From: an uncultured Odoribacter sp.
GTDB lineage: Bacteria > Bacteroidota > Bacteroidia > Bacteroidales > Marinifilaceae
Assembly: GCA_947039985.1 (NCBI GenBank)
Contig: CAMRAP010000018.1
Span: forward strand, 1-15,598
Direction of reading: 5' to 3'
Length of the DNA stretch: 15,598 bases
Under the pieces are notes generated by a model, which saw only the letters and a program-made list of their open reading frames with translations, had not been told where the DNA came from and searched no databases. This document shows positions 1-7,101 of this stretch, piece by piece (position 1 is the first letter of the stretch; the number at the start of each line of letters is the position of its first letter). The translations under genes and the position numbers were made by a program.

Positions 1-681
1 CTCATCTTCATCTAATTTATCCAATACTTTATCTACGTCAGCACGTTGTTCAGGCGTTAGTTCTTTTGTATCCGTTGGAATGCGTGTAAACTCACCACTA
101 ACAATGTCAAATGAATGCTCTTCTAAATGCTTATGCACATTTCCATAGGCGTCAAATGAACCGTAAATATTGATCACTCCATCCTCGTCTTCAAAAATTT
201 CATCAACACCGTAGTCGATCATTTCCAGTTCAAATTCATCAATGTCAAAATTCTCTGGTTTATTGATTTTAAAGACAGATTTTCGGTCGAACATAAAATC
301 TAGCGAACCAGCAGTTCCTAGTGAACCGCCATATTTTGTAAAAGCATGGCGAACATTTGCTACCGTTCGGACGTGATTGTCTGTTGCTGTTTCAACAACG
401 ATAGCAATACCATGAGGTGCGTATCCTTCGTAAATAATCTCTTTATAGTCAGTTGTATCCTTTGAAACAGCGCGTTTAATTGCACGGTCAATGGTATCCT
501 TTGGCATATTTGCAGCCTTTGCATTCTGAAGAAGAATACGGAGACGGGTATTATTACTTGGTTCTGGACCAGCTGCTTTTACAGCAATATCAATCTCTTT
601 TCCGATTCTGGTAAATGTACGAGCCATATTACCCCATCTTTTAAATTTACGTGCTTTACGAAATTCGTATGCTCTTCCCAT
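1..681 (-). CDS. yebC: YebC/PmpR/TACO1-family protein (C-terminus runs off the window)
   Basis: The reading frame opens with ATG at 681 and stays open to base 1, giving 227 residues with no stop, so only the extreme C-terminus is missing (the family is usually about 240-250 residues). The start MGRAYEFRKARKFKRWGNMA is the typical basic N-terminal signature of this family, followed by FTRIGKEI, NAKAANMPKD, YEGYAPHGIAI and TKYGGSLGTAGSL, which mark the conserved three-domain core. The C-terminal part is strongly acidic. Family members have been described both as DNA-binding transcription regulators and as translation factors that relieve ribosome stalling; the sequence alone does not decide which applies here. 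It lies 122 bases downstream of dnaG on the same strand and has its own plausible promoter, so it may be transcribed independently. Confidence 0.95.
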   Translation of the reverse strand, partial: MGRAYEFRKARKFKRWGNMARTFTRIGKEIDIAVKAAGPEPSNNTRLRILLQNAKAANMPKDTIDRAIKRAVSKDTTDYKEIIYEGYAPHGIAIVVETATDNHVRTVANVRHAFTKYGGSLGTAGSLDFMFDRKSVFKINKPENFDIDEFELEMIDYGVDEIFEDEDGVINIYGSFDAYGNVHKHLEEHSFDIVSGEFTRIPTDTKELTPEQRADVDKVLDKLDEDE

Positions 682-725
682 AGTATATAATATTTAATTT
701 CTTCTTATATATAATTTTCGATTTG

Positions 726-733
726 CAAATTTA
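726..733 (-). promoter_or_regulatory. Probable -7 promoter box of yebC
   Basis: On the minus strand this reads TAAATTTG, a full match to the Bacteroidota housekeeping -7 consensus TAnnTTTG. It would start transcription near 719 and leave a leader of roughly 38 bases before the yebC ATG. I see no TTG at the expected -33 distance, so the match rests on one element. The box overlaps a perfect 10-base palindrome, ATTTGCAAAT (721-730). Confidence 0.4.
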
Positions 734-803
734 TATGTTTAAGTCAAGAAATAAAAGATAAAAGCCAAAAAGAATTGATGAATTAGAAATTTATAGTTTT
801 TCT

Positions 804-2741
804 TTATACCGTTCTTTTGAGTTTTTTATTTAGTCGGACTCTCACTTTGATCATGGCATTTTTCTTTGTGATCCATTCTAGCAGTTTTTCCAGATCTCCT
901 GAATTTTGACAGGCCAGTATATTGCTATCTGCTTGACGACACATAATCTCAATGCGGCGCATCTTATAATTATCTACAATTTTAGGGAGTAATTCGCCTA
1001 GCATGGTTTCCTCGCTGCGCGCAGTACTATCTTTTTCTGTCCACATACGACTTAACTCATAAGGCTCGCTTAAAATATCTGCCACGATGGAACAAATTTC
1101 TGGATCAGGATGACCAACAAAAAATTTGGAAGGGATAAAATCAGGACATTTATAATGCTCACGATATGCATTTTGTATCTCTTGTAATTTTGGATTTTGT
1201 AACAATAGAGCGTCATCATCCAACTCGCTTATAATATATTCTCCTACACTAATAGAGTGTATAATATCATCACGCTCTTCTTCATAAAGTTCTTGCCCAC
1301 CAAACATCAATAGATAACGGATCAATATCATCTCTTCCGTATCACAGGGTAGGGTTGCACCTATTTTTGATGGTGTTAAACTGATTTCAGGTTTTTGCTG
1401 TGATGGTGATTTATATTGAACGGGAGTGGGATCACCGACCTTTTCTTTTCGGATGCGTGCAATCTCAGTATAAAGTACTTTTTCTTCTACCTTCAGTTGC
1501 GAAGCGGTCTCTTGGATATAGACGGACCTGGTAATCGCATCCGGAATAAGTGAAATGCTTTTTATTACATCTGTTATGAGTTTAGCACGCTCAATGGGAT
1601 CATTACCAGCCTCCTCCAACAAGACCTTTGTTTTGAAATGGATAAAGTCAGTCTCATTCTTATTGATATAATCTAGCACCTCTTCTGCTGTATGTGCTTG
1701 AGCGTAAGAATCAGGATCCTCTCCATCAGGTAGGGGTACAACACGTACATTCATACCTTCTTCAAGTACAAGGTCAATACCCCGAAGTGAAGCCTTTAAT
1801 CCTGCCGCATCTCCATCGTAAATAATAGTGATATTGGGTGTTAAGCGACGAACCAAACGAATTTGTTCAACGGTCAGGGCTGTGCCTGAAGAAGCGACTG
1901 TGTTTTCTATTCCTTTTTGATGAAAAGAGATTACATCCAGATAGCCTTCAACGAGATAGCAGCGATTTTCCTTGGCGATGCTTTTTTTTGCAAAATAGAT
2001 ACCGTAAAGGGTCCGACTCTTGTGGTAAATTTCTGATTCTGGAGAGTTTAGATATTTTGCGCTCTTTTTATCATTGGTCATGATTCGACCACCAAAAGCG
2101 ATGATTTTGCCTGCTATATCTCGTATTGGAAAGAGCACGCGAGCACGAAAACGATCAAATATTCCACGTTCCGTTTCAATGGACAGTCCAGATTTCACAA
2201 GGAATTCCTTTTTGTAACCTTTTTCTATTGCTGATTTTGTCAATCCGTCCCAAGCTTCTGGACAATAGCCTAGGCCAAATTTTTCAATGGTAGCATTGTC
2301 TAATCCACGCTTATTAAAGTATCCTAGGCCAATTGATTTTCCTTCGTCAGTATTAAAGATTTGATCGACAAAAAAACTTTCAGCATATTGAGTTACAATT
2401 AGCATACTCTCTCTATCCGACTTTTCCTGCTTTTGATTTTCAGTTAATTCCTTCTCCTCAATAAAAACATTATATTTATGGGCTAGCCAACGCAATGCTT
2501 CTACATAAGACATCTGTTCATGTTCCATGATGAAGTTGACAGAATTACCTCCTTTTCCACAACCAAAACATTTATAAATACCCTTTGTAGAAGAGACGGT
2601 AAACGATCCTGTTTTTTCATTGTGAAAGGGACAACAACCCACATAGTTCACTCCACGTTTCCTTAGACTTACAAAGTCGGAAACAACCTCATAGATATCT
2701 GCTGAGTCAAAAATTTTCTGTATCGTGGACTGATCAATCAT
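804..2741 (-). CDS. dnaG: DNA primase DnaG
   Basis: DnaG makes the RNA primers for lagging-strand synthesis together with the DnaB helicase. Translated from the ATG at 2741 it has 645 residues, a normal length. The N-terminal CHC2 zinc-binding domain is clear: CPFHNEKTGSF with ligands C37 and H40, then CFGCG with C58 and C61. The central RNA-polymerase-like core shows FRARVLFPIRD, IAFGGR and KYLNSPE, followed by the TOPRIM catalytic motifs LVEGYLDV, YDGDAAG and DPDSY. The C-terminal third, where DnaB binds in other primases, is divergent and has no motif I can name. The frame extends upstream only to a TTG at 2756. I prefer the ATG because MIDQSTIQKIFD is the usual start of the domain and the extra bases form a promoter box. 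The gene lies between yccF and yebC on the same strand, not in an rpsU-rpoD arrangement. Confidence 0.97.
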   Translation of the reverse strand: MIDQSTIQKIFDSADIYEVVSDFVSLRKRGVNYVGCCPFHNEKTGSFTVSSTKGIYKCFGCGKGGNSVNFIMEHEQMSYVEALRWLAHKYNVFIEEKELTENQKQEKSDRESMLIVTQYAESFFVDQIFNTDEGKSIGLGYFNKRGLDNATIEKFGLGYCPEAWDGLTKSAIEKGYKKEFLVKSGLSIETERGIFDRFRARVLFPIRDIAGKIIAFGGRIMTNDKKSAKYLNSPESEIYHKSRTLYGIYFAKKSIAKENRCYLVEGYLDVISFHQKGIENTVASSGTALTVEQIRLVRRLTPNITIIYDGDAAGLKASLRGIDLVLEEGMNVRVVPLPDGEDPDSYAQAHTAEEVLDYINKNETDFIHFKTKVLLEEAGNDPIERAKLITDVIKSISLIPDAITRSVYIQETASQLKVEEKVLYTEIARIRKEKVGDPTPVQYKSPSQQKPEISLTPSKIGATLPCDTEEMILIRYLLMFGGQELYEEERDDIIHSISVGEYIISELDDDALLLQNPKLQEIQNAYREHYKCPDFIPSKFFVGHPDPEICSIVADILSEPYELSRMWTEKDSTARSEETMLGELLPKIVDNYKMRRIEIMCRQADSNILACQNSGDLEKLLEWITKKNAMIKVRVRLNKKLKRTV

Positions 2742-2745
2742 GTCG

Positions 2746-2753
2746 CAAAAGTA
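2746..2753 (-). promoter_or_regulatory. -7 promoter box directly before the dnaG ATG
   Basis: Minus-strand TACTTTTG fully matches TAnnTTTG and ends only four bases before the ATG at 2741. A transcript started at the usual distance would begin at or next to the A of the start codon, giving a leaderless or nearly leaderless dnaG message. The -33 region is weak (no TTG at 19-21 bases). Alternatively dnaG may be read from an upstream transcript through yccF. Confidence 0.45.
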
Positions 2754-2889
2754 CAAAAAACAAATGCTTTTATTGCAGATATGGTGAATTCATTCTAGTT
2801 AATACTAGAGCAATTGTTGTTTGTGAAGATAAATATAGAACATCTTGATCTTTAGCGAAAATGGTGTTTTTACAAGAGTGGATTATACG

Positions 2890-3258
2890 TTATCGAATAT
2901 CATGTCCGAAAGGAGTGAGTGCTAAGCCTGCCAGTTTAAAATGCTGCATTCCAAAAGGTATGCCAATAATGGTAATACAAAAAAGTACACCAAAGATTGC
3001 GTGGGTCAGAAAAATCCACACTCCGCCAATAAAGAACCAAATAATGTTCATAAAGCTTGAAAGGCAGCCATGCGCAGACTCTTTATTTGTAATCTCTGCA
3101 CCAAATGGCCATAAAGCTAGTATGCCTAGCTTAATAGATTGTAAACCAAAAGGTATACCTATAATTGTGATAAACAAAAAGACACTAGCAATAAAGTATT
3201 CTAGAGCAATAAAAATCCCTCCAAAAACTAACCAAATAATATTTCCAATAATTTTCAT
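2890..3258 (-). CDS. yccF: YccF-family small inner-membrane protein (DUF307 repeat)
   Basis: A 122-residue, highly hydrophobic protein made of two copies of the same unit. Residues 6-56 and 71-121 are both 51 residues long and 29 positions are identical. Each begins NIIW, contains the core ITIIGIPFG and ends in PFG followed by an acidic residue and Ile. This two-repeat layout is typical of the YccF family, which is predicted to sit in the cytoplasmic membrane; its biochemical function is not established. The short linker between repeats (about residues 57-70) is polar. The start ATG at 3258 is the first in the frame and fits the family. It is divergent from the glycosyltransferase gene, with 150 bases between them holding promoters for both. 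Family assignment is firm; role unknown. Confidence 0.9.
   Translation of the reverse strand: MKIIGNIIWLVFGGIFIALEYFIASVFLFITIIGIPFGLQSIKLGILALWPFGAEITNKESAHGCLSSFMNIIWFFIGGVWIFLTHAIFGVLFCITIIGIPFGMQHFKLAGLALTPFGHDIR
2896..3048 (-). repeat. Second of two internal repeat units in yccF
   Basis: Encodes residues 71-121 of YccF and is the same length as the first unit (3091-3243). The invariant core in both is ITIIGIPFG. This is an old gene-internal duplication common to the family, not a recent tandem repeat. Confidence 0.75.
3091..3243 (-). repeat. First of two internal repeat units in yccF
   Basis: Encodes residues 6-56 of YccF. It aligns without gaps to the second unit at 2896-3048, with 29 of 51 residues identical. 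The similarity is also visible in the DNA, for example around 2951 and 3148, where ccaaaaggtat recurs in phase. Confidence 0.75.
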
Positions 3259-3302
3259 GTAGTAAAGGTATGAACTTTATATCAGGTCTGTTTTAGTTTG
3301 TG

Positions 3303-3333
3303 CAAATATATTTATTTTTGAGCGATAGTCCAA
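3303..3333 (-). promoter_or_regulatory. Probable promoter of yccF
   Basis: The minus strand has TATATTTG (3303-3310) as a full -7 match and TTG (3331-3333) exactly 20 bases upstream as a -33 element. Initiation near 3296 would give a leader of about 38 bases. A second, poorer box (TACCTTTA, 3263-3270) lies closer to the ATG and is less convincing. Confidence 0.5.
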
Positions 3334-3373
3334 TGAATTATTAGATATTGGGCTTATAGATAAAAATCTGTGC

Positions 3374-3381
3374 TATCTTTG
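3374..3381 (+). promoter_or_regulatory. -7 promoter box of the glycosyltransferase operon
   Basis: TATCTTTG is a full match to the Bacteroidota -7 consensus and lies 27 bases before the ATG at 3409, giving a leader of about 20 bases. A TTG occurs at 3348-3350, but its 23-base spacing is longer than usual. This is the only good promoter before the three plus-strand genes and probably drives all of them. Confidence 0.5.
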
Positions 3382-3408
3382 TGTTTGTATATTATAATTT
3401 AGGCATGT

Positions 3409-4545
3409 ATGAAAATAACTGTTTTAGGTCCAGCCCATCCATATAGAGGGGGGTTAGCTTCTATAATGGAAACTATGGCTCGCCATTTTAGTCAGCATGG
3501 AAATGAGGTTGATATAAAAACATTTACGCTTCAATATCCATCGTTGCTTTTTCCCGGAAAGAGTCAAACATTAACTTCTCCTCCTCCTAAAGATTTAGAA
3601 ATTGAGAGATGTGTAAATAGCATGAATCCTTTTAATTGGATATCTATAGGTTTACGATTGCGTCGTGAGCGGCCAGACTTTATTTTAATGAAGTATTGGA
3701 CTCCATTTTTATCTCCCTGTTTTGCTACGATTGCTCGTATTGCTCGTGGTAATGGGCATACAAAAGTACTCTGTCAAGTTGATAATGTTGAGCCTCACGA
3801 AAAACGTTTTATTGATAAAGCGTTTAATCATTATTATCTGCGAGCTGTTGATGGGTTTATTTATATGTCAGAACAGGTAAATAAAGAGCTTAAGAATTAC
3901 ACGAATGCTCCTGCACTCTTTTCTCCGCATCCTTTGTTTGGTAATTTTGGGGAGAGGATAGCTTTTGAAGACGCTTGTGGTGGATTAGGCCTTGATACTA
4001 AATGTTCATATGCATTGTTTTTTGGGCTAATTCGTGATTATAAAGGGCTTGATATTTTACTTAGTGCTTGGTATCGCTTAAAAGTAAAAGGCGTTGTTGT
4101 AGGAAAAAAATTGATTGTAGCAGGAGAGTTTTACACTGCAAAAGAGAAATACACAAAATTGATAGATGAATATAAACTAGTGGATGATATTATTTTACAT
4201 GATTATTTTATTGAAGATAAGGATGTAAAGAACTATTTTTCTGTAGTTGATTTTATCGTATTACCTTATAAAACTGCAACACAGAGTGGTGTGACGCAGA
4301 TTGCATACCAATTCCATCTTCCGATGATTGTAACTAATGTTGGAGGTCTGTCTGAGATTGTTCCACATGATAAAGTCGGATATGTATGCGATAGTAATGT
4401 GGAGGCTGTGGCTAATTCTATGGAGCAAATGTGGCAGAATGGGAATATTAAACGGTTTCGTAATAATATGCCTATAGAGTGTCAACGTTTTTCCTGGGAA
4501 GCTATGTGTAATAAGATAACAGAGCTTTATAATCTGGTAAAATAG
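3409..4545 (+). CDS. GT4-like glycosyltransferase (GT-B fold)
   Basis: A 378-residue protein with no signal peptide, presumably cytoplasmic, transferring a sugar from a nucleotide donor to an unknown acceptor (polysaccharide, lipid or other glycan). The N-terminal Rossmann half begins KITVLGPAHPYRGGLA, a common GT4 opening with the glycine-rich acceptor-side loop. The C-terminal half shows FFGLIRDYKG (204-213), the usual entry into the donor-binding domain, then LIVAGE, VVDFIVLPY and VTNVGGLSEIV (308-318). The classic EX7E pair is absent: the aligned positions are A290 and I298 within TQSGVTQIAY, a variant I recall in other Bacteroidota GT4 proteins. E316 of GGLSE is retained. It is followed after 27 bases by a sugar-type oxidoreductase on the same strand, which suggests a shared role in making or modifying a glycan. 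Donor and acceptor cannot be read from the sequence. Confidence 0.88.
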   Translation: MKITVLGPAHPYRGGLASIMETMARHFSQHGNEVDIKTFTLQYPSLLFPGKSQTLTSPPPKDLEIERCVNSMNPFNWISIGLRLRRERPDFILMKYWTPFLSPCFATIARIARGNGHTKVLCQVDNVEPHEKRFIDKAFNHYYLRAVDGFIYMSEQVNKELKNYTNAPALFSPHPLFGNFGERIAFEDACGGLGLDTKCSYALFFGLIRDYKGLDILLSAWYRLKVKGVVVGKKLIVAGEFYTAKEKYTKLIDEYKLVDDIILHDYFIEDKDVKNYFSVVDFIVLPYKTATQSGVTQIAYQFHLPMIVTNVGGLSEIVPHDKVGYVCDSNVEAVANSMEQMWQNGNIKRFRNNMPIECQRFSWEAMCNKITELYNLVK

Positions 4546-4590
4546 GCAAAAAAAATGGATACTCTATAAATTTTGATAAAAAATTGTACT

Positions 4591-5637
4591 GTGAAAAATA
4601 TTCATGGAAGGAAAATACGCTTTGGTGTAATAGGAACGAACTTTATTACGGATTGGGTGATTGCTGGGGCGCGACAAGATGAGCGTTTTGAGCTGGTGGC
4701 TATTTGCTCACGGAAACAGGAAACTGCTGATGCTTTTGCTTCGAAATATGGTATTTCGCATACATTTACGTCACTAGAGGAGATGGCAAAAAGCTCTTTG
4801 ATTGATGCTATTTATATAGCTACGCCAAACTTTTTGCATGCAGAGCAGAGTATTCTTTGTATGAGTCACGGTAAGCATGTGTTGTGTGAGAAACCACTTG
4901 CTGCAAATGCTCCTGATGCGCGGCAAATGATAGCTGCATCGAGTCGTTATGGTGTGACACTTATGGAAGCAATGAAGCCGACACTTACGCCTAATTTTCT
5001 TGCAGTGCAGCAAAATTTGCATAGAGTAGGGGAGATTAGGAGGTATTTTTCTAGCTATTGTCAATACTCTTCTCGTTATGATCGATTTAAAGCTGGAGAC
5101 TTAGTGAATGCTTTTAATCCAGAGCTGGCTAATGGTGCGATAATGGATATAGGGATATATACCATTTATCCGATGGTCGTTTTGTTTGGTCGCCCGGAGC
5201 GGGTAGATGCCTCAGGGATACTACTGCCATCTGGAGTGGATGGTCAGGGGGCTGTCAATTTTTTGTATGAAGGAATGAATGCGACAGTGCTTTATGCTAA
5301 GATTGCTGATTCTTGTCTGCCGACAGAGATACAAGGTGAGGCAGGAATGATTACATTGAACAAAATAAATCACATTGGAGAGGTGCATTTTTCAGCACGT
5401 TTAACACCAGCATCTGGAAAAGGTCAGAAGCCGAAAGCAGAGGATATCAGTGCACTGACCAATAGAGATGAATATTTCTATGAAGTGTCTGAATTTATAG
5501 ATTTGATACTGACTAATCGGCGGGAATCAGCTATAAATAGCCATGAAAACTCGCTAATTACATTGGAGATTATAGATGAGGTACGTCGCCAATTAGGTGT
5601 GATTTATCCACAAGATTGTCAGCATACTTGCGACTGA
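4591..5637 (+). CDS. Gfo/Idh/MocA-family NAD(P)-dependent oxidoreductase
   Basis: About 348 residues with an N-terminal NAD(P)-binding Rossmann fold (IRFGVIGTNFITDW) and the family hallmark CEKPLA, whose lysine lies at the active site. The C-terminal alpha/beta substrate domain contains NGAIMDIGIYTIYP, where the conserved Asp is followed four residues later by Tyr rather than the His of inositol dehydrogenases. This resembles the glucose-fructose oxidoreductase / dihydrodiol dehydrogenase branch. The substrate is probably a sugar or related polyol. No ATG precedes the Rossmann motif: the frame offers GTG at 4591 (chosen; leaves nine residues before the first beta strand) or TTG at 4573, and the first in-frame ATG lies 70 codons after that TTG, past the nucleotide-binding loop. 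An in-frame ATG at 4555 is cut off by TAA at 4567. The gene sits 27 bases (TTG) or 45 bases (GTG) after the glycosyltransferase and likely shares its transcript. Confidence 0.87.
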   Translation: MKNIHGRKIRFGVIGTNFITDWVIAGARQDERFELVAICSRKQETADAFASKYGISHTFTSLEEMAKSSLIDAIYIATPNFLHAEQSILCMSHGKHVLCEKPLAANAPDARQMIAASSRYGVTLMEAMKPTLTPNFLAVQQNLHRVGEIRRYFSSYCQYSSRYDRFKAGDLVNAFNPELANGAIMDIGIYTIYPMVVLFGRPERVDASGILLPSGVDGQGAVNFLYEGMNATVLYAKIADSCLPTEIQGEAGMITLNKINHIGEVHFSARLTPASGKGQKPKAEDISALTNRDEYFYEVSEFIDLILTNRRESAINSHENSLITLEIIDEVRRQLGVIYPQDCQHTCD

Positions 5638-5664
5638 TATAGAACAAATCGATTAAATTTAAAT

Positions 5665-7008
5665 ATGATAAAGAAGATGGATATAAAAAATATAATAAAG
5701 ACTTTGGGTTTTGATTCTCTTAACCCTATGCAGGAGGCAATGCTTTCAGCTAAAGCAGATGATCGTATGCTCTTAGCACCTACTGGTGCAGGGAAAACTC
5801 TTGCCTATTTGTTGCCAACAATAGAGCGTATAGAGGAAGAGGCAGCGGGTGTACAGGTGATTATCATTTCACCATCACGCGAGTTAGCTCTTCAAATTGA
5901 TACTGTTTTTCGTTCTACCAAGTGCGGTAAGTCCATATCTTGTGTTTATGGTGGGCATTCGCTGCGTACAGAGGAGAGGAGTTTAGATTCTCTTCCTACT
6001 GTTGTCGTTGGAACGCCTGGTAGATTACTCGATCATCTTTCACATGATGTGATTGATGGAAAAAGTGTTCAGCATCTGATATTCGATGAGTTTGATAAAC
6101 TTCTTGAAATGGGATTTAGTGAGGAGATGAGTCTAATTGTAGATGAACTACCTAATGTAAAATATCATATCCTTACATCTGCGACAAAGGCTCTTAGAGC
6201 ACCAGATTTTATAAACATAGATGCTTACGAGAGAGTAAATTTTCTTACTGGTGAAACTTCGGGATCTTTGGTCATTAAAAAGATACAGTGTGAATCTGAT
6301 GATCGTTTATCCGTTGTTGAGGATCTGCTTCGGGAGATAGGAGCAGAGCAATCTATTATATTCTGTAACTTTAGGGAGCAGGCAGAGGAGGTGAGTGATT
6401 ATCTATATGATAAATATATTGAAAGTGAGTTTTTCCATGGGGGAATGGAGCAATTTGATAGGGAGCGTGCATTGACTAAATTTAGGAATAAGAGTGTGAA
6501 TGTATTGGTCTCGACTGATTTGGCATCACGTGGACTAGATATACCTAGTGTGAAGCACATCATACATTTTGAACTGCCAACAGATTATCGTGCTTTTGTA
6601 CATCGCAATGGGCGTACAGCTAGAGTCACAGAGAGTGGTACAGCTTATCTGTTATTGACAAAGGATAGCTATGCTTACGATTCAGATAATTATGTAGAAA
6701 AATTGGAGTGGATAGAGGATATAAAAGGCGACACATTAGATGTTAAACAGTCAAAGAAAGAAATTTCAGCGCCAGAATGGACTACAATCTATATTGGTAA
6801 AGGGAAGAAAGATAAATTGAGTAAAGTAGATATCGTCGGCTTCCTTTGTCAAAAGGGAGGAATCACTAAAAGCGAAATAGGTGTTATTGAATTAAAAGAC
6901 AATCACTCTTTTGTTGCAGTGAAGTCTGATATAGCCAAAGATATTGTAAAATCTGTTAGTGGCGAAAAGATAAAGAATATGAAGACAAAAATATCCTTGT
7001 CTTTTTAG
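5665..7008 (+). CDS. DEAD-box RNA helicase with DbpA-type RNA-binding domain
   Basis: A 447-residue ATP-dependent RNA helicase. Motifs in order: Q motif around Q23, Walker A APTGAGKT (38-45), Ia PSREL (70-74), Ib TPGR (117-120), II DEFD (141-144), III SAT (172-174), IV IIFCN (231-235), V STDLASRGLD (283-292) and VI HRNGRTAR (313-320). Motif II is DEFD rather than DEAD and motif VI has Asn where Ile is usual; the catalytic acidic and arginine residues are kept. Residues about 371-445 (TTIYIGKGKKDKLSKVDIVGF through FVAVKSD) match the DbpA/CsdA RNA-binding domain, which in DbpA recognises a 23S rRNA hairpin. A role in large-subunit assembly is a fair inference. It lies 27 bases after the oxidoreductase and ends at a strong terminator. 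ATG at 5665 and at 5677 (MDIKNIIK) are both possible starts. Confidence 0.92.
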   Translation: MIKKMDIKNIIKTLGFDSLNPMQEAMLSAKADDRMLLAPTGAGKTLAYLLPTIERIEEEAAGVQVIIISPSRELALQIDTVFRSTKCGKSISCVYGGHSLRTEERSLDSLPTVVVGTPGRLLDHLSHDVIDGKSVQHLIFDEFDKLLEMGFSEEMSLIVDELPNVKYHILTSATKALRAPDFINIDAYERVNFLTGETSGSLVIKKIQCESDDRLSVVEDLLREIGAEQSIIFCNFREQAEEVSDYLYDKYIESEFFHGGMEQFDRERALTKFRNKSVNVLVSTDLASRGLDIPSVKHIIHFELPTDYRAFVHRNGRTARVTESGTAYLLLTKDSYAYDSDNYVEKLEWIEDIKGDTLDVKQSKKEISAPEWTTIYIGKGKKDKLSKVDIVGFLCQKGGITKSEIGVIELKDNHSFVAVKSDIAKDIVKSVSGEKIKNMKTKISLSF

Positions 7009-7042
7009 AAGAAGGAAGACTCGCTGTTATAGCGATGAATAA

Positions 7043-7082
7043 AAAAAATGCGCAGATGATCAAAATCATCTGCGCATTTTTT
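7043..7082. terminator. Bidirectional intrinsic terminator between convergent genes
   Basis: An exact 18-base inverted repeat (7043-7060 paired with 7065-7082) around the loop caaa. The inner stem atgcgcagatgat contains seven G-C pairs, and the flanks are six A's on the left and six T's on the right, so both strands read as a GC-containing hairpin followed by a U tract. It lies 34 bases after the helicase stop and 19 bases after the foldase stop, so it can end both converging transcripts. Confidence 0.92.
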
Positions 7083-7101
7083 AAGGTATAAAAGTTCTTG
7101 A

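Noticed and set aside
2742..2756. TTG start that would add five residues to DnaG
   Set aside because: These bases contain the -7 promoter box, and the family normally starts at the MIDQ methionine.
2793..2810. Small dyad CTAGT/ACTAG between yccF and dnaG
   Set aside because: Short, A/T-rich stem with no T tract on either strand; not supportable as a terminator or operator.
2861..3262. Plus-strand open frame of 133 codons opposite yccF
   Set aside because: It lies wholly over the YccF gene, which has clear family motifs and a promoter on the other strand; the plus-strand product is low-complexity with no recognisable domain.
7021..7035. 5-base stem TCGCT/AGCGA after the helicase stop
   Set aside because: Too short beside the strong hairpin 8 bases further on.
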